DNA of 56,926 nt from a virus: IMG/VR virus record IMGVR_UViG_3300025120_000062, positions 1 through 56,926 of that record. One strand, written 5' to 3'. Below are positions 9,117-17,614 of the stretch, in pieces. Below the pieces are notes generated by a model that made no database searches, was not told the origin of the DNA, and was given only the letters and a program-made list of their open reading frames with translations. A program made the position numbers and the translations under genes. Position 1 is the first letter of the stretch. Every line of letters starts with the position of its first letter.

Positions 9117-10978
9117 TATAGTCCTCTAGTTCCATCAGGTTTAATATCTAATCGAAGTGTTCCATATCTCCAATCATCATCAATAGCATCGCTTTCAACT
9201 CTTATAGCAAGTTGTCTACCTCTAATTCTTGTATCTTTTTTTGTTGTGCTTGTTGTTATATCAAAAGAACCATGAGACTTTTGATTTCCAGCAGGGTAAG
9301 GTCTTGTTTTTAATGTTAGATCTACAATTCCTGATTGTGATTTAAAGTCAGGTATAATTCTAGATATAGACATAAACTGATCACCATCTGCAATATCAAC
9401 ATCACCTGATTCTATATGAGCTAACATTGCAGCTCCATCATCATTTGATCCTACTTCATGTGCATAAATAAAAGTACGTCCTGCTTTTAATCCATTAATC
9501 GTAGAAATAGTTGTTGTTGTATCTTGTGATTCAAACTCTGCGGCATAAGGCTCATCATAAACTCCACGATCTGCCCAAGAACTTCTAGCTAACGTTCCTA
9601 CATACCATAAATTTTCTGCATAATTAAAAGTAACTTGTCTATCTATTTGTGTAGAATTTTTAGAAGGATAAAACCATATAACTTCATTAAAGTCTGTATT
9701 AGCTGCACAAAAGATATCTTGTTTTGCATTTTGATTTAAATCATCAAATACATGATCTTGCACTGTGCAAGGTATTTTTTGTACAGCACCATCAAATCTA
9801 AAAAAAGAATCGGTGCCCATCCAAAACGAGTTACCACCAACATCAACAGCAGCATGTAATCCTATACATCCACAAGCAGAACCAAGTTGATTAAAACCAA
9901 AAGTAAAAGGAGGCCCGATAAATTGCATTTGATATAAAGCTGTGTCTGTCCATACTAGTACAGCACCTCTAGATCTAACTGCTGTTTGAATAAAATTACC
10001 ATCTACTAATCTTTTAGAACCAGCAGTATTGGTTGCAGAAGGTGCCCAAACATTTTGTTGTTCTTGATCAGACCATCTTATAAACATATTATCTTGTGTG
10101 TTTGTTGAACCAATTGTTGTTTCTGTTCCAAAACAAATAACATGCCTGTCATCACCTGACACAAGCATAAATCTGCTTCTTGTAGGAGCTGTCGATACAT
10201 TAGTTACAGCCGCTAAATTACTAGATAATCCACTTGATGTATCCCAATAATAAAGACCACCATTAAATTGTAATGCTAAAGCATCTTCTCCCCAAGTATC
10301 AAGAGACCACTTTGCTGATTCCAACAACACACCTTGTCCTCCTGTTAATCCTGATCTTGTTGAGTTCCAAGTAGATGCTCCCCAGGTACCTGCACCCCAA
10401 CCATATCCAAACAAAGATACAGCAGATCCTGTATTAATTTGATAGGTTGCTGTAGCTGTTGCTCCTGTTGTAGTTGATGTAGCATTTGCAGGAGCCTCTA
10501 TTGTATATGTACTTGTAGAAGGAACTGTAAGAATTTCAAATTCACCTTGTAAATTAGCCTGTGATAAACCACCAATAGCTCCACTAACACTAGATATAGT
10601 AACAAAGTCACCTATTAATGCTCCGTGATCAGCGTCTGTTACAGTAACCGTTGAAGATGTATTAGTAGTGCCAAATTGTGTGATACTACCTGTAGCACGA
10701 GTGGGAGTTATATCAGCATAACTTCCTTCAGAATAAATATAAAGTTTTTTGTTTGTGCCGTACATAGCGTACTTAACACCATTTAGATCTGACCAAGTTA
10801 AAATAGCACGAGTTGCACCAACAAGTGCATCAGTTGTTACTTTTGTCCAACCACCAATTTTTTCAGGAAGTCCGTATCTAAAACGAACATTATCACAATC
10901 TATCCATCGTCCTTCTGCACCGTATTCAGTATTTTGTTTATCTATACCAGGTGCTATTTGCAATTTTGTTAAAGGCAT
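9116..10978 (-). CDS. 620-aa tail hub/stabilisation-type protein (P22 gp10-like by context)
   Basis: Starts MPLTKLQIAPGIDKQNTEYG and continues with WIDCDNVRFRYGLPEKIGGW, a signature of large beta-propeller-like tail proteins in marine phages often labelled tail or DNA-stabilisation protein. Repeated Trp/Gly/Tyr beta segments (FGYGWGAGTWGASTWN, AKWSLDTWGEDALAL) occur through residues 180-520. Together with the gp4-like protein at 21868-22533 and the large portal it points to a P22-style short tail. Its position before the fibre genes fits a hub to which fibres attach. The P22 gp10 relation is an inference from layout and needs a profile search. Confidence 0.75.
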   Translation of the reverse strand: MPLTKLQIAPGIDKQNTEYGAEGRWIDCDNVRFRYGLPEKIGGWTKVTTDALVGATRAILTWSDLNGVKYAMYGTNKKLYIYSEGSYADITPTRATGSITQFGTTNTSSTVTVTDADHGALIGDFVTISSVSGAIGGLSQANLQGEFEILTVPSTSTYTIEAPANATSTTTGATATATYQINTGSAVSLFGYGWGAGTWGASTWNSTRSGLTGGQGVLLESAKWSLDTWGEDALALQFNGGLYYWDTSSGLSSNLAAVTNVSTAPTRSRFMLVSGDDRHVICFGTETTIGSTNTQDNMFIRWSDQEQQNVWAPSATNTAGSKRLVDGNFIQTAVRSRGAVLVWTDTALYQMQFIGPPFTFGFNQLGSACGCIGLHAAVDVGGNSFWMGTDSFFRFDGAVQKIPCTVQDHVFDDLNQNAKQDIFCAANTDFNEVIWFYPSKNSTQIDRQVTFNYAENLWYVGTLARSSWADRGVYDEPYAAEFESQDTTTTISTINGLKAGRTFIYAHEVGSNDDGAAMLAHIESGDVDIADGDQFMSISRIIPDFKSQSGIVDLTLKTRPYPAGNQKSHGSFDITTSTTKKDTRIRGRQLAIRVESDAIDDDWRYGTLRLDIKPDGTRGL

Positions 10979-10986
10979 TGTAGCTC

Positions 10987-11994
10987 CTATACTGCTGTTT
11001 CATAAAATCTAATCCAACGATCTGTTCCGCCTATGTTAATTCTTAATGCTCCTGCTTTACTACTAGCTTCAGCAGTTGAAGAAGATAAACTAGCACTACT
11101 ATCACTAGCTGAAGTACCCTCAAAATATAGAAACTCTTGATCTTGATCATCTTGATCTAGAGATAAACAAGCAATAGCTCCTGAAGTATTAGCTTGATTA
11201 ATTTCTACACTTGCATTAGCAGGTGTGTTTGTTCCAAAACCAATTTTGTCTGCAGAACCGTCAATAAAAAATGCGTTAGCTAAAGTATTTGTTTCAGCTC
11301 TGAAATCTACTGAAGCACCTGAATCATTAAAAGTAAATCCACCACCATCAAAGTCAATAGAACCTGTTGCTTTAATACCACCAACAACATGTAGTTCTGT
11401 AGAAGGAGAAGCTGTTTTTATACCTACTCTATCATTACCTGCATCAGTGAAAAATAAGTTTGCATCACCATTACCTTCAATTCTAAAATCTACATCAGCA
11501 CTAGATTCATTAAAAACAAAAGTACCCCCATCAAGAGAAGTGTTACCTGATACTGTTAGTGTTCCATTAGCTTTGACATTGCCTGCGTCAGCCAAAACAT
11601 CAAACATTGTAGAACCGTCGGAATAAAGTATATGCTTAGATCCTGCTACAAGGTTCGTTGCTGTACCACCTGCAGGTTTAAAACCTAGAGTGTGTGTACT
11701 CATACTTGTTGCATTATCAACAATATACCAAGTCTCTACGGCTTCACATTGCATGGTAGTATTACCTGTTAGTGTGCCTGTTAATTTTATAATAGCATTA
11801 CTTTGCTCATCTGCAGTTGTACCATCAGCAACTGTTAAAGCATCAGTCGTACTTGCTACTGCAACAGAGACATAGCCTTTGACCCCTGATTCTACTTTTT
11901 GTAAATTATTATTGGTAATTGTACCCCAAGTTCCAGAGTTTTCACCGGTAGCTTGGATTTCTAAATTAAGTGAGCTTGAGTATGTTGATGCCAT
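10987..11994 (-). CDS. 335-aa tail fibre protein with repeated DFR-E units
   Basis: The N-terminus (TGENSGTWGTITNNNLQKVE) is a typical phage fibre attachment segment. Two internal repeats, around residues 160-195 and 220-255, share the pattern FNxSxADVDFRxExNxxANxFF-D-xxDxxG, a triple-stranded fibre-shaft unit. It is Ser/Thr/Asp-rich with almost no Cys. It probably forms a trimeric fibre on the tail hub encoded just upstream in map order. Confidence 0.8.
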   Translation of the reverse strand: MASTYSSSLNLEIQATGENSGTWGTITNNNLQKVESGVKGYVSVAVASTTDALTVADGTTADEQSNAIIKLTGTLTGNTTMQCEAVETWYIVDNATSMSTHTLGFKPAGGTATNLVAGSKHILYSDGSTMFDVLADAGNVKANGTLTVSGNTSLDGGTFVFNESSADVDFRIEGNGDANLFFTDAGNDRVGIKTASPSTELHVVGGIKATGSIDFDGGGFTFNDSGASVDFRAETNTLANAFFIDGSADKIGFGTNTPANASVEINQANTSGAIACLSLDQDDQDQEFLYFEGTSASDSSASLSSSTAEASSKAGALRINIGGTDRWIRFYETAV

Positions 11995-12003
11995 GTTTTA
12001 ATC

Positions 12004-12471
12004 CTATCCTACGTCATCCAATAATGCAGCTACGATACAAGTAGCACTTGCATCTCCTGCGTCACCTATATCTGAACTAATAGCATGGATGTCTGCTACA
12101 GTTACGTTAGGTAATCTTCCAAACCATGATTGCTCTGGTCCTATAAATATGCCATCAGCTAAGTTAAAAGCTGCTGTTCCTGCATCTATTGATAACATAA
12201 TGCCGTCCGCAGTGCTAGTATTTTTAACAAATAAAAACTTGACTTTGTCTCCTGTAGCTATAGCTGTCGGAGCTGTATCTTGATCTACTGCTGTATAATC
12301 TAAAAAATGGCCTGCTATGAGATCTGCACTTGTTGTAGTAACAGCAGTCTTCTTATAATACCATTTATCGTTGACATCATCAGGGGTAACTGTCATTGAA
12401 CCACTAATAGTGGTAGCTATCTCATCTGGTAATAATGTTACTGATAAACTTACTGTTGCGTCATTGGCCAT
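12004..12471 (-). CDS. 155-aa beta-rich virion protein
   Basis: The protein begins MANDATVSLSVTLLPDEIAT and has alternating strands with SGSMTVTP, FVKNTSTADGIMLSIDAG and GIFIGPEQSWFGRLP. It is a compact single beta-sandwich-like protein of a type frequent in marine phage tail clusters. It overlaps the 130-aa gene by one base (TAATG). Likely a tail or fibre accessory protein; no receptor motif can be assigned. Confidence 0.7.
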   Translation of the reverse strand: MANDATVSLSVTLLPDEIATTISGSMTVTPDDVNDKWYYKKTAVTTTSADLIAGHFLDYTAVDQDTAPTAIATGDKVKFLFVKNTSTADGIMLSIDAGTAAFNLADGIFIGPEQSWFGRLPNVTVADIHAISSDIGDAGDASATCIVAALLDDVG

Positions 12472-12863
12472 TAATCTGTGCTCCCTGGTTCTACATCAAT
12501 CCATGTTACAGTTTGAGAATCATCTATCTCACTCCATAAAAAGAAGTTTGGTGTTCCTAAACTAAAGTTAATAATATTTTGAAATGATTCACCAAATGCT
12601 GTCTCATCTCCAATACTAGCAGCAAATTGACTACCTGTAGAGGAAACATTTGCTCCTGCTGTAACTGTTTCATTACCTATACTTGAAGTAATTCCAGGTC
12701 CTGTTGTTGCAAACACAGCAGATCCTGTCATACCTAATGTACCAGAACCCACAGTTCCTATGCTTTGACCTAGAGTCAGTTCAACAGTTCCTGCATTAAT
12801 AACAGTTCCAGGTAGCGCTTCTGCTACTCCAAATTGTCCTATTGCTCCGTGTCCTAATAACAT
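12471..12863 (-). CDS. 130-aa Gly/Thr/Ser-rich beta-repeat fibre protein
   Basis: Contains short beta repeats of the type TGSAVFATTG / TSSIGNETVTAGANVSSTG / GSQFAASIGDET, about 20 residues each. It ends with an acidic Trp segment (WSEIDDSQTVTWIDVEPG) often seen at the C-terminus of such marine phage proteins. The repeats suggest an elongated beta-solenoid-like fibre segment. One-base overlap with its downstream neighbour. Confidence 0.7.
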   Translation of the reverse strand: MLLGHGAIGQFGVAEALPGTVINAGTVELTLGQSIGTVGSGTLGMTGSAVFATTGPGITSSIGNETVTAGANVSSTGSQFAASIGDETAFGESFQNIINFSLGTPNFFLWSEIDDSQTVTWIDVEPGSTD

Positions 12864-12865
12864 AT

Positions 12866-13195
12866 TTATCCTTTAGGGTTATCTGATTTAACTTTAGCTA
12901 TTGCGTCTTTCCAAGTAGTTGTTGAGTTAACATTATCCCAATATTGCATATCTAATTGGTCTTGGATTGACGGATATTCTGTTTGCCTTTTGTTTAAGAC
13001 ACCTGATAAAGTTTCTGCTGTATTACCTGCAGATTCATATGATGCTATTTGAGAATCAGTTGGTTTAGTAAAACTATATGTCCATGTTTTAATATAATCT
13101 CCACTACCATCATTTTGTAAAGATACTTTTGTAGCATCCCATGTTGCAGAGTTTGCTTCTATATATAATTTAATTTTTGTAGATAAGTTTGCCAT
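12866..13195 (-). CDS. 109-aa fibre-associated small protein, paralogue of 17269-17613
   Basis: Starts MANLSTKIKLYIEANSATWD; shares with the 114-aa protein at 17269-17613 the strings KVSLQNDGSGDYIK and DSQIASYE-AGNTAETL. Both precede a C1q-like fibre gene in transcription-adjacent positions (13197-14093 and 17615-18466). This pairing suggests a dedicated fibre-assembly chaperone or cap for each of two similar fibres (inference). Mostly helical and acidic. Confidence 0.75.
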   Translation of the reverse strand: MANLSTKIKLYIEANSATWDATKVSLQNDGSGDYIKTWTYSFTKPTDSQIASYESAGNTAETLSGVLNKRQTEYPSIQDQLDMQYWDNVNSTTTWKDAIAKVKSDNPKG

Positions 13196-13196
13196 A

Positions 13197-14093
13197 TTAT
13201 ACTCCTATAATTTTAAATCCTGACATGAATGTGTTGGCGGCTGTTGCGTTTTGTGTTCCACCTTCATTGTGATACGCATAACCTTCAACATAGTCATTTG
13301 CATCTAAATAGAAAAAAGATGTAGTTGATAAAAATCTATCTCCATTAGAATCATTACCTTGATGATAATGTTTTCCATACTGATAATCAGAACCATTTTT
13401 ATAAAAACTAATTTGTGCAATCTCAGCACTGTCTACATTAGGTATATAAGTTCCTAATGTTAGTTGATAATAACCTGCTACTGTAGGTGTAAATCTACTA
13501 TTAGCAAATTTACTATCTGAATCTAAAGTTTCTGTTCCAAGTACTAGTTTAGTCCAAGTGTCATGAGATATTGATTGATTAGTGGCTGATACAGCAAAAA
13601 AAGCAGGTGTGTTTGCTAAGTTTGTACTACCTGATACTGTTAATGTTGCACCTGAATCTACTGTTAAGGTTGAGCCTGATAATACATTCATTGCGTTAGC
13701 TGAAAATTTAAAATCGTCTGCTCCTGCAATCTTAACATCTATCTGGTCATCTGTACTTGCATGAAGACTTGTGTCACCATCTGCATCTAATATTAACTCT
13801 GAACCATTAAGGTCAGAACCTAGAGGTCCTCCGACTGCACCAGATATCTCTACAATAAAGATTGATGCTCCACTTGCAGGTGCTGTAGTAAATGTAATTG
13901 CTGTACCACCTGTAGACAAAGTATAGTCTGTTCCTGGTTTCTGTATTACACCATCGTGAGACACGAGGAGTTGTGCAGGGGAACCTACCTGTGTACCTAG
14001 AGCAAAGGCTGTATTAGAACCATTGTAGGTATTACCACTTGTATCTAGTGTGGTAAATGTTCCGTTTTTAATTGATTGTCCTATATATGCCAT
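13197..14093 (-). CDS. 298-aa tail fibre with C-terminal C1q/TNF-like jelly-roll domain
   Basis: The N-terminal ~95 residues are a fibre-base domain (PAQLLVSHDGVIQKPGTDYT, FTTAPASGASIFIVEISG). A short shaft with LTVDSGATLTVSGST follows. The C-terminal ~135 residues look like a C1q-type globular head: FTPTVAGYYQLTLGTYI, ISFYKNGSDYQYG, FLDAND-VE-like YLDANDYVEGYAYH, closing FKIIGV. The globular end is a likely receptor-binding tip. Same domain order as the 283-aa protein at 17615-18466. Confidence 0.8.
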   Translation of the reverse strand: MAYIGQSIKNGTFTTLDTSGNTYNGSNTAFALGTQVGSPAQLLVSHDGVIQKPGTDYTLSTGGTAITFTTAPASGASIFIVEISGAVGGPLGSDLNGSELILDADGDTSLHASTDDQIDVKIAGADDFKFSANAMNVLSGSTLTVDSGATLTVSGSTNLANTPAFFAVSATNQSISHDTWTKLVLGTETLDSDSKFANSRFTPTVAGYYQLTLGTYIPNVDSAEIAQISFYKNGSDYQYGKHYHQGNDSNGDRFLSTTSFFYLDANDYVEGYAYHNEGGTQNATAANTFMSGFKIIGV

Positions 14094-14338
14094 TATTTAT
14101 CCCCTAGTTTATCTGTGTCCCAAACCGCTTTAATTTCATCTACTGTTGTTTTTGAATCTACCTGTGCAGGAAAGTTTCTTAATTCATTTTTTTTAGTTAT
14201 AATAGCAGAGGTATCTGAACCTGCCTCTTGAGCCTTTATAAATTCAATATCTAAAGCTATTAGTTTAGGTTCTCTAGCTGTTCTAATTTTATCTTTCCAA
14301 ATTTCTTTGGCTTTTGTTATATCTATTGTAATACCCAT
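14093..14338 (-). CDS. 81-aa helical protein, probable fibre-assembly chaperone
   Basis: Short, Lys/Asp-rich and helical (ITKAKEIWKDKIRTAREPKL near the start, late WDTDKLGDK). Proteins of this size and make-up next to fibre genes usually act as tail-fibre assembly chaperones. Overlaps on both sides by one base (TAATG). No stronger evidence. Confidence 0.6.
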   Translation of the reverse strand: MGITIDITKAKEIWKDKIRTAREPKLIALDIEFIKAQEAGSDTSAIITKKNELRNFPAQVDSKTTVDEIKAVWDTDKLGDK

Positions 14339-14553
14339 TAGTCTCCTACCCCGTCTGTCAATTCAGATACATCAATAGTCCAAGCATTTCTAAAAGTTCT
14401 ATCACTAGATATATCTGATACATCTACAATTTTATACTTTAATCCTGTGGGTACATCTTTAAGTGCTATTTGTTCTACTGTTAAATCACATTCTGCAGGA
14501 ACTATTATTCCTACTGTTCCGTCTGAATTTTTATATATTATTCTTTTATTCAT
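14338..14553 (-). CDS. 71-aa small protein in the fibre cluster
   Basis: Begins MNKRIIYKNSDGTVGIIVPA; compact beta-alpha composition with KYKIVDVSDI in the centre. Not recognised with certainty; similar small proteins occur beside fibre-assembly chaperones in marine phages. Ends in TAATG overlap with the 81-aa gene. Confidence 0.6.
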   Translation of the reverse strand: MNKRIIYKNSDGTVGIIVPAECDLTVEQIALKDVPTGLKYKIVDVSDISSDRTFRNAWTIDVSELTDGVGD

Positions 14554-14562
14554 ATTTTTAAC

Positions 14563-15021
14563 CTACCTAAGTATAACTACATTTCCATTTTGTACATTAT
14601 TTGTTGCCGCATTTCCACTACCAGAATCACCTATAGCATGACTAAGCCTTATACTACCTACTGCATAAGCTGCATCTCCATCAAATCCACCACCTGTAGC
14701 ACGAGGACCTAAACCTGATATTCTTCTTGCGTTGTCAGTAGAAACGGCACCAATAGCAACAACCGTATAATTAACATCAGGCATATTAGTACTAAAATTT
14801 ACTGAATAATCGCCTGTACCATTGTCTGTGAGACTGCTAACATTTCCACTAGCTCGAATAGCAACTGTTCCTTCACCATTAAAGTTAATAAATGCTCTTG
14901 CAGAGTAACTTGGTGGAGAACCAGTAGCTGTTGATAAACTTGTTACTCCAGTTGTTGTACCTGTAAATGCGAAGGTATCGCTTAAATCTATTCCTGTTGA
15001 ATCTACTTTTGTTTTACTCAT
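14563..15021 (-). CDS. 152-aa short tail fibre with shared N-terminal anchor
   Basis: The N-terminus (SKTKVDSTGIDLSDTFAFTG) matches the N-termini of the fibres at 15352, 15966 and 16601 in the pattern LSK-K--S-DLTD-YAFTGT-TG. The rest is a different compact beta domain (YSARAFINFNGEGTVAIRAS, NYTVVAIGAV, late GNVVILR) common at fibre tips of marine phages. This is evidence that one anchor is combined with different heads. Confidence 0.75.
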   Translation of the reverse strand: MSKTKVDSTGIDLSDTFAFTGTTTGVTSLSTATGSPPSYSARAFINFNGEGTVAIRASGNVSSLTDNGTGDYSVNFSTNMPDVNYTVVAIGAVSTDNARRISGLGPRATGGGFDGDAAYAVGSIRLSHAIGDSGSGNAATNNVQNGNVVILR

Positions 15022-15030
15022 TTATCTCTC

Positions 15031-15318
15031 CTATGGCTTTGTTGGCCATGTTGCGTTTTCACACTTGGCTACTGTATCTTTACCTGATGGTAAATCTCTT
15101 AATGCTTGTCTATATGTCTTCATGTTATCAGTAAGTGTACTATCTGACAAAGCTAAGTAATCTGTTTCTACAAGGAGTCTATTTCTCTTACTTCTTAATT
15201 CTTCTAAGGCTCTAGCAGGTGCTGCATTTGCCCATGCTGCTTCTTCGTTGTCTCTTGCTGTTTCTTCAGCATCAGTAAACTGTACCTTTACTCCGTTTAT
15301 ATTATGATATCTAGGCAT
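15031..15318 (-). CDS. 95-aa tail-fibre assembly chaperone-like protein
   Basis: Residues 38-95 carry a pattern typical of phage tail assembly chaperones: LRSKRNRLLVETDYLALSDS, then YRQALRDLP and terminal WPTKP. It starts MPRYHNINGVKVQFTDAEE. Located amid fibre genes, as in other tailed phages where the chaperone follows the fibre. The family resemblance is recognised by eye (Phage_tail_APC type). Confidence 0.75.
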   Translation of the reverse strand: MPRYHNINGVKVQFTDAEETARDNEEAAWANAAPARALEELRSKRNRLLVETDYLALSDSTLTDNMKTYRQALRDLPSGKDTVAKCENATWPTKP

Positions 15319-15351
15319 TTTTGACTCCTCTCCATTTTATACCATTAATGA

Positions 15352-15966
15352 TCACAGAACACCATACATTTTTATGGTTCCTGAATCTATGTTTCCACTA
15401 TTCATTTTAAACTGTATGGCATCTATGGCTGATGTTGTATTAAAATATCCCGCAACAAAACCTCCGTAACTGCCTGCCTCACCATAACCATTTGTTTGGG
15501 ATGTAAAATGTTTTACAAAAGTTGTTGAACTAGGGTCAAATAATTGTAATTCTCCCACCATACATTCATCATTGCCATTACCCACATATGGCACTAACCA
15601 TTGAAAACCAGTTCCTTGAGCAAGGTCTTTTCCCGTTTCATAAGAAAGTTGAGTAGGTGAATCATCCTCATCATGCCTTGTTTGAAAAAATGAGGAAGTC
15701 TTTGCAACATTATAATTACTTCCTGTGTCTAAGCTACCATTAAATAATAAGTAAGTACCTGCTGAAGGATGTAAATTTATAAATTTAAATACATAACTTT
15801 GATAGGTATTATCTATACCACTAGTAAAACTTAAAGTAGGACTAGAACTAGCTGTTAATGTTTGAAGTAAAACTAAGTTCCTAGTTACTGTATCTGTAAC
15901 TGTGCCACTAAAAGCATAGGTAGCTGTTAGGTCAATAGATTCTGCTTGTACCTTACTAAGTGACAT
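15352..15966 (-). CDS. 204-aa tail fibre, member of a three-gene tandem paralogue set
   Basis: N-terminal anchor (LSKVQAESIDLTATYAFSG) plus a ~160-residue head with NTYQSYVFKFINLHPSAG, LFDPSSTTFVKHF, AGYFNTTSAIDAIQFKM and a closing GTIKMYGVL. The same head pattern is present in the next two genes. It begins exactly where the 211-aa paralogue ends (TAATG). Probable receptor-binding short fibre. Confidence 0.8.
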   Translation of the reverse strand: MSLSKVQAESIDLTATYAFSGTVTDTVTRNLVLLQTLTASSSPTLSFTSGIDNTYQSYVFKFINLHPSAGTYLLFNGSLDTGSNYNVAKTSSFFQTRHDEDDSPTQLSYETGKDLAQGTGFQWLVPYVGNGNDECMVGELQLFDPSSTTFVKHFTSQTNGYGEAGSYGGFVAGYFNTTSAIDAIQFKMNSGNIDSGTIKMYGVL

Positions 15967-16601
15967 TATAATATTCCATAAAGTTTAATTGTTCCTGAAT
16001 CTACATTACCTGACGACATTTTAAATTGTACTGCATCTATTGCTGCTGTTACATTACAATATCCTGAAACATGAAGATGATTTACATATCCATTAGTTGT
16101 TAAAGTTATACTTTCTGACATAAAATTTTTTACAAAAGTTGTAGATGAGGGATTAAATAAATACATTTCTCCACTAGAACTTTCATCATTATCATTTCCT
16201 AAATATCTAAGTATAGTTTGAAATCCTGTTCCTTGAGCAATATCTAAACCATCTATATAACTAACTTGAGCGGTGCTGTCCCCTTCATCATGAATAGCTT
16301 CAAAATACGTTGTAGTTTTAGTAGCGTCATAGGCACTTCCGCCATCTCTAAATCCTACTTGTAAATCTACTTCATCTCCAGAAGCGTGTATATTAATAAA
16401 TTTAAATAAATATGTTTTATATGTATTATCTAAAACAACACTACTTGCACCATTTACAAAAGTTAAGTCACCACTAGAACTAGCCGTTAAAGTTTTAATT
16501 AACACTAATTGATTTGTACCTGTTGCTCCAGTTGTTGTGCCTGTAAATGCATAGTTGTCTGTCAAATCAAAAGATGCAGGTTTAAATTTACTAAGTGCCA
16601 T
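15966..16601 (-). CDS. 211-aa tail fibre, second tandem paralogue
   Basis: Anchor LSKFKPASFDLTDNYAFTGT followed by a head domain homologous to its neighbours (YKTYLFKFINIHASGDEVD, LFNPSSTTFVKNF, AAIDAVQFKMSSGNVDSG, end IKLYGIL). It differs most in the middle of the head, the expected receptor-contacting zone. Single-base overlaps with both paralogues. Confidence 0.8.
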   Translation of the reverse strand: MALSKFKPASFDLTDNYAFTGTTTGATGTNQLVLIKTLTASSSGDLTFVNGASSVVLDNTYKTYLFKFINIHASGDEVDLQVGFRDGGSAYDATKTTTYFEAIHDEGDSTAQVSYIDGLDIAQGTGFQTILRYLGNDNDESSSGEMYLFNPSSTTFVKNFMSESITLTTNGYVNHLHVSGYCNVTAAIDAVQFKMSSGNVDSGTIKLYGIL

Positions 16602-17266
16602 TACGCTACTCCAAACAAACTAATTGTACCACCTTGTATTTCTCCAGATGACATTATAAATCTAATATTATTAATAGCAGAAGTTGTATTTGCATATCCT
16701 GTAGTATAGTTATCAATTGCATATCCTGCCGTATTACCATTTGCACTACCAAAGTGATAATATTGATGTCTACATATAAAATGTTTTACAAACGTAGTAG
16801 AACTAGGATTAAACAATCGCATAACACCTGCACCTGCTTCATCATTTCCATTACCTAAATCGTTCATAATGATTTGTTCTCCAGTTCCCTGTGCTGAATC
16901 TTGACCTGTTCTATATTGTAATTGACCTCCGCCACTTTCTACTTGTTCTGACCAAAAAGCAGTAGAAGTTTTTGCAATATTATAATTAGAGCCGTTATCA
17001 ATACTTACATTAAAAGTTAATTCTGCTCCATCAGTTTCAGGGTGTATATTATTGAATATAAATAAATACTCATCAAAAGTAGATGTTATAAGAGAACTAT
17101 TAAATGTTGCATTATCGTCAGAACCATCAGATGTAAATGTAGATAGTAAAGTTAAAGGTGTTTTATCAAATCCTGTTACTGTACCACTAAAAGCAAAAGT
17201 ATCTGCAAGATTAACTGCAGGTGATTTTATTTTAGATAAGGCTGTTCCTACTTCTCCGAAAGCCAT
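16601..17266 (-). CDS. 221-aa tail fibre, third tandem paralogue
   Basis: Same anchor after a short N-terminal extension (ALSKIKSPAVNLADTFAFSG), and the same head framework (FDEYLFIFNNIHPETDG, LFNPSSTTFVKHF, TTSAINNIRFIMSSGEIQ, end ISLFGVA). The middle contains a His/Tyr-rich insert (CRHQYYHFGSANGNT) absent from the other two. Tandem duplication and divergence of a receptor-binding protein is the simplest explanation. Confidence 0.8.
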   Translation of the reverse strand: MAFGEVGTALSKIKSPAVNLADTFAFSGTVTGFDKTPLTLLSTFTSDGSDDNATFNSSLITSTFDEYLFIFNNIHPETDGAELTFNVSIDNGSNYNIAKTSTAFWSEQVESGGGQLQYRTGQDSAQGTGEQIIMNDLGNGNDEAGAGVMRLFNPSSTTFVKHFICRHQYYHFGSANGNTAGYAIDNYTTGYANTTSAINNIRFIMSSGEIQGGTISLFGVA

Positions 17267-17268
17267 AG

Positions 17269-17613
17269 TTACCCCTTACTGTTTGCGTCTTTCACTGCTT
17301 TAATATGCGTGTACCAAGAACCTGTTTTATCTAATTTACCATCATCAATATCGTGATATAATTTATCTAATTGTTCCTGCCATGTTAAATACTCTGTTTT
17401 TCTTTTTTTTAAAACACTTATCAAAGTTTCTGCTGTATTACCTGCGGTCTCATACGAAGCTATTTGTGAATCGCTTGGTTTTGCAAGTCCTTCATATGTC
17501 CATGATTTTATGTAATCTCCACTACCATCATTTTGTAAAGATACTTTTTCATCATCCCAAGTTTTAGAGTTTGCCTCTATATATAATTTTACTTTTGTGT
17601 ATAAACTAGCCAT
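17269..17613 (-). CDS. 114-aa fibre-associated small protein, paralogue of 12866-13195
   Basis: Shares KVSLQNDGSGDYIK and SQIASYETAGNTAETL with the 109-aa protein. Slightly longer and more Lys-rich in the second half (LISVLKKRKTEYLTWQEQ). Lies directly after the C1q-like fibre gene 17615-18466 in transcription order, as its paralogue does after 13197-14093. Confidence 0.75.
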   Translation of the reverse strand: MASLYTKVKLYIEANSKTWDDEKVSLQNDGSGDYIKSWTYEGLAKPSDSQIASYETAGNTAETLISVLKKRKTEYLTWQEQLDKLYHDIDDGKLDKTGSWYTHIKAVKDANSKG

Positions 17614-17614
17614 A

